Below are positions 48,401 through 60,400 of a stretch of DNA of 64,000 bases, piece by piece. Each line of letters begins with the position of its first letter. The stretch's first letter is position 1. The translations under genes and the position numbers were made by a program. This stretch comes from Prostheceraeus crozeri. Lineage: Eukaryota; Platyhelminthes; Polycladida; Euryleptidae. The notes under the pieces were generated by a model, which saw only the letters and a list, made by a program, of their open reading frames with translations, did not search any database and was not told the DNA's origin. The stretch covers positions 682,001-746,000 of the forward strand of contig CAJQUW010001420.1 of NCBI GenBank assembly GCA_907163375.1. Direction: 5' to 3'.

Positions 48401-51400
48401 AGGTAGATGATAGATGAATAACAATTCCTCGATGACTTATAACACACTGATGGGAATTTTCCATTCTTTCAGGCCATATGGAAAGGAATTCTTGCCAAAG
48501 ATGTTGATGATGACACTGATTTCTTCAAGGCCGGGGCTGGGTCAATGGATGTTACTCGGTAGGAAATTATTTGAAGTTTTAAATCGAACAATGTAAAGTA
48601 AAGTATGCACTTAATTTTGATGAATGAATGCTGATATCATGGATATTGATCCGAATTCTTCATCGCCTTTACGTCACAGTATTTCTTGATGCTTTGAACA
48701 GCGTAAAAGTGACGAGCTTAGGCCTGTATGTTGTTCCATTACGCAGAGATGGGTTGTATCGTTGCATTCTGTGGTTCAGGGAAGTCATTTGAGAACATCG
48801 AAGGTCGTGAAGGGCTAGAAAGTCCCATTTTCTTTCGAATGTAGTGGAAAACGAAGTCTGAATTCTGTGAAACAGAACATCGTCGTTGGCACGATCCAGG
48901 AGCTCTTGACAGATTGCAACGCGATTGACCTTTTGCTCTTGTGTCAAGAGTCTCGGGACAAACTTTGCAGCAACGCGGCGCATCCCCAAGTTTTCAGTCA
49001 GAACGCTCTGACAGGATCCAAACGAAATGTCACAATCATCAGACATCTTTCGAATTGTTAACCGTCGATTCGAATGCACTAGTTCATCGACCAGGCTCAC
49101 ATGGTAAGCATCTGTTGATGTTGAAGGCCGGCCTGAGCGATGGTCATCTTCAACTGATTCCCGTCCAGTCTTGAACCTTCGGAACCACTCGTAGCACTGG
49201 GTTCGGCTGAGGGAGTTGTCACCGTAAACTTGCTTGATCATTTCAAATGTCTCGGTAAAAGTCTTTCCAAGTTTGTAGCAAAACTTGACATTGACACGCT
49301 GTTCGTGAGAAAATTCCATTTTCGACGAAGATCGACGGAAGAATGATCAATTTATCGAGAAAAGCAGATTTCGCAGCGAGAGAACAGTTATCTCTATTGC
49401 TATTGGCTGTAGCTGGATATCTATGTCGATTCAAATCGTGTCTCGTGATCTAAGAGAAGTTCAAGGTCATAGCTTGTCACTGATATTGAACAATAAGAGT
49501 TTAGACCGATTGTATATTGCTAAGAGAAGAAGTTCGGTTACTTTTTGATCACACCTCGTATTGTGAGTTTGTGACCATTTATGGATTCACAATGGCACAC
49601 ATGAAGTGTATTTTGGGTATGGGGTGTTATTTGGTCCACAATTGCACACAGGTATTATTTGAGTCCACAATGATTCACATGGGGTGTTGTTAGGGTCCCC
49701 AGTTTTTCACATGGGATGTTGCTTGGTCCCAAGTAGCACCCTTTGTGAACATTCGTGGACCCAAAACTGAATTAGTTTTCCAGCAAAGTGTAATTTTTAT
49801 CATTCAAAGCTGAGTTACATATAGCAGAATTTTCATAAATACAGAATCTGGTTTCGAGGCGAGTTTTACATGAATTCGTCCATATTTCCCGGAACCACTG
49901 ATGAATGAGCACCATTTATCCATTAGAATCACCGTTAACAGCTGCTCCACATAACTTCTATGTTGTTTTGGTTGTATGACCAACCTCGTCGACGAATTCC
50001 AAGTTGTAGTTCACATACCTTGGGGTCACATCGATTGGAGATATGCGAGGCAGTCCCTACGCTCATTGAAAATATTTAGTTCCAGAAGCAATTATGAGAA
50101 CATAGAGCAATGCGGGTCCACCGCTCTTTAGAAAGGGTGCCCTGATCGTATACATTTAGGAGCGAAAATTGATCTCAATCCTTTAAGTGAAACGGTCGAA
50201 CTTTGTTCTCGGCTTTTATCTCATGTGATGCTGCTGAATATAGTATGACACGGATAAATGCCATCGCTAGACAAACATCTTGACCTAGGTGATTCATCTC
50301 AAAATCAAAGGACGAAGATCAACAGTTAATATTGCCCTTCCGTTAGCAGTTAATTCGTCATTAAGTGGTAGCTCGCTTATCGACTTAAAATGCACCAATC
50401 AAATACATCTATATGTTCGCGATATTCTATCCGACAAGTGTAATGTCTACTTATGAAGGTCTATAGGAAGTAGTGTATATGAACTAAACATCTTCGATCT
50501 GATGCAGTGAAGTGAAAACCATTGATTTTCAGACTTGTTGAAGAAGTGAAACAGAAATGCAACGGCATTGAAGTCGCTAATGAGGACGTGTATATGGCGA
50601 CAACGTTGAAGGAATTCTTCGCCCTAGTCGTCATGACGGGACGCGGTGGGGCCGGCAAGGAGTTCGTTTATGATGCGGTGAGTTAAAGACAAGTGTTGCG
50701 GAAGCAGAGGCTGTGATTTCGAGTGGAAGCAGAATCGGGAGCACTCCGAGTTCTGACTGTATAGAAAGTTCAGTTCAACAACTGAGAAATAGATCGCATC
50801 CAAAAAATCAGTATGTGTGATAGACCTACTAATTAAATCAATAGAATTCCATTGTTATGTAGCCTATTCTCCTATTATATGCGTACTGTGTTCTGCCTAC
50901 GCATATAATACACGATTATGTAGCCTACGCAAATAGGATTGATGTAACCTGCACTCCACTTAAAAAATCTTGCGTCACCAGTTGCTACATCAATAATCCG
51001 ATAAAACTGGCAGCGTTATATTTGATTTTTGAATTTTTGATTCTATAATTGATTTTGCAATTTATATGAATAGACAGCTGAAAAAAGAACACAGCAGACT
51101 CGACTACTGAAAAGAAGCTAGATATTTATTACCGTTGGTGGTCTAAAATAGGCTCAAATATCAGATTTGAGAAGCTACCGGTATTATACATGCAGATAGA
51201 GACCCATTATGATAGTGACAGGAGTTTGGATGAAATGCTTGGAAGCGGAAGTGATGGAGATGCGACCGCTTCCGCAACCCTGGTTAGAGAGGCAACTGGA
51301 TATCTGAGGGTTTCATTCTGATATTATTGCACCGGCAAGATGAATTTAAATTATTTATTTCATAATTCTATGAAACACTAGTGTAGGGAAGAACACCATT

Positions 51401-54400
51401 ATTTTTATTTCTTTTCGTTTCAGGTTGAGATGACGGCCAATGACATGCCGCTTAAAATTCCTCATCAGCTGTTCATCAACAATGAATTCGTCGACTCCAG
51501 CTGGGGCCGAACATTCAAGACGATCAATCCTGCCGATGAGTCTGTTATCTGTGAAGTTTCCTTTGGCTCGAAAGACGATGTAGATAAAGCCGTTAAGGCT
51601 GCCAAGCATGCATTTGAAGAGGGCGAGTGGGGCAAGATGAATGCGCGTGACCGTGGGAAGCTCATGTTCAAGTGAGTCCTACTGAACGTGGATGAAAGAG
51701 AACCAGAAATTCACGTCCATTCACTTTCAGGTTGGCCGATTTGATGGAGCAGCACAAAGAAGAGTTGGCCACTTTGGAAAGTCTTGATTCTGGTGCTGTG
51801 TACACCTTAGCTTTGAAGACCCACATCGGAATGTCCATTGACACGTTTCGTTACTTCGCTGGTTGGTGCGACAAGATCGAAGGAAGCAGTATCCCAATCA
51901 ATCATGCTCGTCCCAATCGCAATCTGACCTACACAAGGCGTGAGCCAATCGGGTAAATGCATCACGCTTTAGATCTAACATGATATAATATTGCTTGTAA
52001 GCTATTTTCTTCCGTCGAGATGGACCCTTGCAGTATCGCAACCTTGTAGTCACAGCGTGCATTCGCCATGGTTGATGCGAATTCTGAGAGTCATGAATAT
52101 TTGGCTAGAACTCTCTCACAGAAGTTTCTAAGAAAAGCATGTCCTCGTCGCGTTAGACAATTAGGATGATGGTCCTGTTCTCAGATAGCGAGATCGTGCT
52201 GATGAGCGCAGGGAAGACATGACTTGGTGAATGTCCGATACGAGAGACCGAGGGTGATCTGAGACAGGATTTCTTCAACATCACGTCTACTATGTCTTGG
52301 GTGGTCGCAGCATCGGTATCGGTTGGAGTGGATCAAGAGTACTTCAGGTGAAGGTGGAAAGGAAGAAGTCAATAGAAGGGTTCAGTGGCGCATGGGAAGA
52401 TATGCAGGAAAACCACATCATAGAAGCCTAGTAGATGGATGGGTGTGAGAGGACTCTAATCAGCAATTTTCAATTAAATGAAAACACGACATGGTTCAAG
52501 AATTCGAAGAATCCAGGAAGCGTAGGGAACCAAAGTTAGACAATCATCCTAGTGGAGAATCGTGCGAATAATTGGGTTACTTAAATTCAAAAGCGCATGA
52601 ATATAGATTAATGATTATAACCAGAGCCCGGAACTTAAGGCAAAATGCCAAAAAATGCCTTATGCGGTAATTTTTTTAGTAAAATGCCTTATTTAATTTT
52701 TGAGTGCTATAGATGCCTGAAATGCTTTCTTAGCAAACAATTAGAGAAACGAATGGTTTTTGCGCTACCCAGCTAACTTTCTGCTGCAGCCATTTCAAAG
52801 GAAATATTTTTGAAGGCTCCAAGACGTGTGCAAATGTTGAAGACAGTTGCGCCAAATCTGCAAATGCCACCACAACCCGTAATTACTCGGTGGGGGACGT
52901 GGATCTCGGTGTCTTTGTAATTCAAATCTGTCATTGAAGAACTGGATGAGAATGAATCCGCTTCAATTGCAATCACAAAGAATTTGATCCAAAAACATTC
53001 TGTCAAACAGGAGTTGGCATACATCGCGACACATTTTGCGGTTTTACCTGACGGAATCCAATTCCTTGAAAAGCAGAGCGAGCCTTTGGTCTCTATGCTC
53101 AACCAAGTCAACGACCTTCGACAGCAGCTGATGTCTGCCACAGGAAATAGAGGCGAAGCCATTGGGGCGAAATGCGAGAGTGTGATCGCGTCAAATTCAG
53201 ATCTCCATGTTTTGAGAGCTGTATCAGCGACATTGCAGGGCGAAATTCAGGACAATGCAACTACATGTAATATTCAAATGACTCCTGAAATTATGGTATG
53301 CTTTAAATTTGCTCCGATAACATCTGTGGACGTTGAGCGTACTTTTTCAACTTTGAAGAATATTCTGAGTGACAGGAAGGAGTCCCTATCATTCGAAAAC
53401 TTAAAAAAGTTGTTAATAATTGCATGCAATCCCATGTAAAATTTGTGAAAATAAATGCCTTTTTCTGGATTTTTAGTGCCAATTTTTGATTTCTTTAATG
53501 CCTATTTTGTCTGTTTTTAGTGCCTGAAGTTCCGGGCTTTGATTATAACATAGAGTCACTTACCCCAGTACAGAGAAGGGAACGTAATACATACAACGTA
53601 ACAGATGCCTTTTAATTACCTTTTAATTCTACTTTCATTTCAAGTATCAATGACCCTCTATTAAACCTTAGCATGAAAGTAATGGTCTTGCGAATGTCAT
53701 CGTATTGCCTCACAAATATTACATGCGAGTTGGATGCTGAACCCTCGAAATTATTGGATCTGCATGCATTAATGTATTACACTTAGACTATCCAATGGCA
53801 TTCTGCTACAATCTGTTATCGGTCAATTAACATCAAATCATCTTTCTCATTCAATGAAGGGGGATTTTGTATTACGGTTGGAAAATTCTCATAAATCTAT
53901 TTAGAGATGCTCCACTCTCAATTAAGTGATTCTCTCAACGAAACAATTTTTCAAGCTATTGATGCGTTCGAAAATTTACATCACAAGATGTATTACCAGA
54001 AAAAGGAAATTCATCATACATGCGCATGTCACTGGAATCACATGCATTAGATGATTTGATGATAAATGCATTTGAGTTTATTTCATAGTAAGCTAGGTTC
54101 AACGTTTACCTGTAATTCAAATGTACAAGAAGATTTGGTTGTCGCAATTGCTGACTATGTAATGCAAAATTGTCACATCGCAGATGCTGCATTACCATGA
54201 ATGCTGTGGAAGTTGTAGTGATCAGTAGCGGATCTAGAAATCTCCGGTGGTATTATGCTATGTTGCACATGCATATGATCAAATACTGGAGCAGAACAAC
54301 GTTTGTAGACAAACGTCGAAGGACTTAGAATCTTAATAATCAGATGAAAAACAAGTAAGTTAACATGCAGAAAATTCGGCGGAGATCTAATGCACATAAC

Positions 54401-57400
54401 CATAATATGTTAATTCCCTGGTGGGCGTGGATGCATTCCTACATCCCCCTCTTGGATCCGTGGCAGGCAGTGACATTCAATACTTCAGACAATTGACTTG
54501 ACAAAGCAGCTAGACAGATTGGAAACTATCAGTTGACATCATCTGCTTTCAATCTCCGCTCATCAACCTAAGGAGTTTCCTGACTGAGTTTTGAGTCTCA
54601 TACTGACGCAGGAAAGCATAACGGTGCGTTATTCTCAATGTACAAATGGCAAGGTTCAACTTGCGGACACAGTTTCTAGTTATTGTTTGTGTCCTCGTGT
54701 AGCCTTTGTTCTTATCTGACCTTTAACCTCACCGTTTCTATTGATGACAACACAATCACGGCAGTATGGCATTTCTCCTTTTAATGTATTATCAATTTGT
54801 CTCAGGCTCTCTTTCTGTGCCTTGTAACTTCCTAATGATCCAAATTGTTAATTCATTGCTGCATTGACGGCAAGCTCGTAATCTTTCTCCCATTCAATGA
54901 ATCATCCATAGACATCAGGGTTAGGGAATTCTGCCGGTTTGTGGTTGACGTGGCGAGGTCGCGACCCGGTCGTGTGACGTTGCAGATCTGTAGCTATTCG
55001 TTCATGATAAACAGTGCGTGTAATCGTCATTCGCGCGGACAGTAGGTGTGTCCACAGTGACTGAAGGTCAATCGTGCACTATTCCAACCGTATCGAGAAT
55101 TGTCTGGAGATGACACGTGCATTCGAATTGCACGCTCAGCACGTGATCACCGACTTGCTACGAATACCATTAATCAGGATGGAAATGAAGATAATCATTT
55201 TCAATTTCCAATTTCAAGAGAATTATATTTTGTGGCATTTAGTTACATGACTGCAAGACCACTTTACAATGATAATAAAAGCATAGACTAAAAGAATGAA
55301 AGTTCATAAAAGTGATTCTTAACCTGTTTCTTGAACTCACAAAGACTGTCAATTTGCCTGAGATGAGTAGGAAGACCATTTCATGCACGCACTGCAGCAA
55401 CGATAAAAGATCGACTTCCCAAGGTCGGTCGACGAATTCTGGGAACCAGAAAAAGTCGCTCATCAGAAGAGCGAAGTTGATATCCACGAGATATTGATGA
55501 CACTTTTTGAAAATCCGAGACAAGTAGGCGCCAGTTGATGATAGCAGGAGAAGGCAAGAGTGCACAATCCATAGTCAGTGCGTTTCTCAATTGGTAGCCA
55601 TCTAAGATCTCTGAGCAGAGGAGTGATTGCACAATAACGAGAGGTACCATTCACCAAGCGAGCCGCAGCATTCAGAACTGATTGCAACCGTCTAAGACGA
55701 CAAGAGGGCAAGCCATATCCTATAGAGAGACAATAAGCCAAACGTTGTATCACCAAGGAAGAGATCACATTCCTTAAAACTGAACGAGGTAATGACGCTT
55801 TCATGGACCGGATTTTGAGCTTGATAGCCGGAAACAATAGAGATGTGTTAAACCGGAAAGAGATGTTTTATAGATAAAGGCTTTCAACTTCATCTTACGG
55901 CGACCGCAAGCCTTGGTTCAGGGGTTAAATAATTTTTCAACATAGCAAATATTCAGTCCAAGCCTTTGACTTCTGCTGATCAAGGAATCACGCAAATAGC
56001 GTTGCTCTAAAAAGTTGACAGATGCCGTCAAGTGTTCCACAGAACCTTATTTGTTTGTTGGTCATTTAACCCAGAGCACCTACAACAAATGTATTCTGCT
56101 ACAAAAGGGGTCCTACGTGTAAATAAATCGGTCTTTGAGTAATAAAACATTTTTGTTGCAACATTACTTCAGATATGACAAGATCATGGATTTTTAGACT
56201 ATAATTGATTGGCTTCTAAATTGATCCTTTAGTAAGTTTTTTGAGTATGTAAAGTTTACTAGGAGTTGGACGCTTGTAGCTGTCACATTGATGTGCGAAT
56301 AGTTTAATCAATGGAAACGTATTTCTCCACCTCTAGTGTTTGTGGAATCGTTACACCATGGAATTACCCGCTGATGATGTTGGCATGGAAGATGTCCGCT
56401 TGTATCGCCGCTGGGAACACTGTTGTGTTGAAGCCAGCTCAAGTCACTCCGTTGACCTCTCTGAAATTCTGTGAACTGGTAGCTCGTGCTGGATTCCCTC
56501 CAGGAGTTATCAACGTGCTTCCAGGATCAGGTAAGATTGAATCATCTGACATGAGATTCAGTGAGCCTGTTTTTGAGTCTCTCTCTCGCTCTCAGGATCA
56601 ATCGTTGGACAGGCCATCGCAGATCATCCTCACGTGCGCAAACTCGGATTCACTGGCTCCACGCCAATCGGAAAAACAATCATGGAAAGGTGAGAAGAAT
56701 TTGAATTCTCGTTAAATAGTTATCTGAAATGATGTATTAGCAATCTTTTCGGGTGGGGTCTGCTGGGCATGTACAATAATGGCTTTACCTCCGAATTCAA
56801 AGCCGGTCAGTGGAAATGCAGGTAGGGATTCATGGCGGCATACATGACGTATGCATAATCTGTAAACTAAGCTTATTATAGTTACTGTCGAATGTGGTCA
56901 CATCGCATTCTTTAGTCACTATTTCTGAAGACGTAGACATGTGTTAGCATTCTACATATATGATTTATCATCCTGTGGTGAACGATGGTATTTTTAGAAT
57001 TCTCTCCACAATGAAAAGGCCTATATAATATATATATATGCATCTTCCTCGTATGCATATTCAAACAACGGAAAAGTCTTTGGACTTAAATAACATAAAC
57101 AGATTACATTAGACTAAAACAATTTGGTAAGATCACGCCTAAGTTCTATCTCTTAAGGTTCATATGCACCAATGCTTTAGTCTAAGAGTAAATGATATTC
57201 CATGAAAGAGAATAGATGATTTGCATTACTAGTCGCGCGTTAATTTTCTGCGCGGCTGGTGCATGCGGATCTAAATGCATCACCTTAAATCTCTAATTCT
57301 TAAACTTTGTAAATGTGAGAGGCGTGATTACTAATCGGTCGTTCAACTGGTATTATTTCAATGTCATATGTGAGAACATCCTACATTGCTAGCTTCCACG

Positions 57401-60400
57401 TTCCTTCCGAAAAAATGTTAGCTAGAAGCTTAACATACTAGCCTCAGGATCCATAACGGAACTTCGGGCCACGGTCTGGGCGCGGTCACGTGCACGGTCC
57501 CCAGCCCAGATGATCTTTTATCGAATCAACTTTCCTACAGGTTAAGTTTAATGCCAAATTCTTGTCGTCACTCCTGACTGCCTTGAAAAGAAGCTAAGCT
57601 GAATCAAAAGTCCGCATGACACAGCTGCAAATGAGCCATTGTTTTTAATAGAAACTTCCGATAAGAGCAGATATTTTTCTTTGCATGCCTGGATTGTATC
57701 TTATCAGGGCCTCGAGACAGACCTAGACCGCTGCTTCTCTGAGTCCCATTCGTTCTTTTTGGATGTATCCTTGTCATTTTCATTATCACTCATGACAGTA
57801 TGCATCAACAGTGATTCAACGCAGCAAAATGCGTCAAGGTAGCTGAATTAAAAGGAAAATAACCAAGCGAACAACTAGTTCATTTTTAGAAATTGCAAAA
57901 AATCATTTAAAAGAAAATTATTGCATCCTAAAAAGTTGAAGAAATTAAAATACCTACTAGAAGGACAAACAACGATTCCCCTCTCATGTGAAATGAATTG
58001 GCGGGTAAGTCGTTCTGTTGAGGTCTTATATTGGGAAGATTTGATTTAACAGACTGCGTATTCAGATGATAAGAGAACAGGTCTGTTTCCAATCATGAGA
58101 TCAGATTAAGTTAGCACAACAGAATTACGCTGCTTGAAATCTACCAGGTGTGTGAGAGAATTAATATCAGTTCCTTATGGCAGAATTAGAAACGAAATAT
58201 TGAATATAGATATAGTATTGGATGAGATGGATCAATAGATGTAATATGGATGTCAATGCAAATGATGCGCTAGAATTCCAATTCAACACAGCAAAGTGTG
58301 TCAAGGTAACAAAATTTTTAAAAAAGCAAGCTTATGACTAATTAATTTTTAGTAGGTACAAAATATGATTTAAAAGAAAATTTTTACATCCTAAAATTTC
58401 TAAAAATTTGAAAATACTTGCTAGAAGGACAAGCAACGGTTCTCCTCTCCTCATGTGTAATGAATTGACGAGTAAGTCGTTCTGTTCAAAATTATGTTTA
58501 TCACTTATATATTGAAAAGATTCTATTTGACAGTCTGCCCATTCAGATGATAAGAGGACAGGTCTGTTTCCAATCAAAATACAAGATCTAGCTAACGCCA
58601 GCGGGATTACACTATCCAAAATCTACCAGGTGTGTAAGAGAATTAATATTAGTTCCGCAAGCTAAAACATTCATATTTTGTAGAATTTTATTTCACTATT
58701 TTTAATGAGGTCATCAACAGGAACTTGGTCAGGACGATCGCGTTTCGACCGCTAAATCCTGGACACTCAAACCCGACCAAGCGCGGTCCTGTACATTTAA
58801 GATGCACAGCCTCAAAAATTAAATTTGTAGTAGAGAAAAATAAGCATCTATCAAAAAAAAGAGTCACTATTGACTGAAATGTACCTCAGGCATTTGAAAG
58901 AAGGACAGAGTCCAGCCAGTAGAGGTCAAGTTGTGGGTGAAATCTCGGAAATTCCTCGGTGGGAATGTTGATAAGTATGTTAGTCAGCTGTTATCAAGGT
59001 TTTTCAGTTAAAACTGGTAAATGGGTCCAAGATTTATCTCACCAAATTGAAAGGGACTGAAACTTCCATTGCAGTCACTTCGCAGTTCAGATCTTCGGTG
59101 ATCGCATTGTGTCAGAGCCGTCATTCCCCACGCTCCTGATGATCTGTTGTGTGATAGGACAGAATATGTTGGATTATTTCGTTGCATAAATTACTGCTCC
59201 GATCATTCATGACGGACGATTGTCAATGTTGAGTTCACGTCAGTCTACAATTTATTAAATGAAGCCGAGATTGACCTTGCAGCTGAAATATATCCAGATA
59301 TCCTATCAGGATTTAAACGTCGTTTCCTCGGTGAGGCATTCTAATGTCCAGCGGACTTTTGATTGATGCAGTGTTGATAATTCGCTATTTATATGATCCA
59401 GGCACCGCTTCAATCTGTCATTACTTTACAGTTTATGATGTTTCTAAGATGTTTGGATATCTGCACAATGGTTACTGCAATGAACTGAACTGTGTCTTGA
59501 ATCGATGCGTTGTTACAGACACGTTGAAAGTTGGAATAAGTACATCGCGAAAGTCACAATTTATTTCATATAAGGATTACTAATGATACGTTCTGTTTGC
59601 AGTTATAGAGGGCCTATATCAATCTTTGTAGCGCAATAGTAGGGATTCAGGCAATGATTGTTCAAGTTGTCTCTCGTGAATAAGAAACAGAAGCAAAGAC
59701 TAAAAAGAGGACTCTTTTTAGAGCTAAACGATTGAAGAATTCGCTATTTTTAGATACTTTATGTATATTCGTCATGAAAGCATGATGTCGTTATGAGCTT
59801 ATCTAAGTCATTCAATTATTTCCATGCCTGCGATGGGACGCGATTTTTGATTCCCACAGTTGTCCCACACCGGGCCATAAAGTCGGTGGGAATCCCAAAC
59901 CACAAGAATGCATTAATTTATGCAGTAGCAATAAATATGTTGATGTTGCTCAAGATTCAGACGAATCGTGTATGCTGTCAAGAATAGCAGACACCTATGA
60001 TACCATGTCTCCGTATAGCATAAAGATGATAATATTGATGCCTGATACACAAGCGCAACATGACTATAATGAACCTAATCTGGAAGCGATTACACTCTTA
60101 TCTATCCTTCGCTACATCAACTTACACTACTAGTCTTCCAAATTTGTTAGCGATTTAGGCGTAATATTTTGAATTCATTGACACATCATGTCTACTACAA
60201 GAACGGTGGTAGAAACGGCAAATTCCGATGTTCGATAAAATATGGTTGATAAAGATCAAAAGAATTAGAATAGAAAAGTTTAGCCATTATTTCTGAAAAT
60301 TGTATGCTCCTATGGCTAGGCATATTGAAAAGCACATCAATAGATGCACAGCAAACTACTCCACTCTTTCGTAATTGATGTAACACGAATATCCAACGAA

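Noticed and set aside
56311-56715. 134-codon open frame starting METYFSTSS as a separate ALDH protein
   Set aside because: It reads through the intron 10 acceptor and the exon 11 donor. Only 56337-56530 belongs to the ALDH1L reading frame.
59793-59987. 64-codon open frame in intron 12
   Set aside because: No motif, on the sense strand of an intron, and ordinary for chance in AT-rich DNA.
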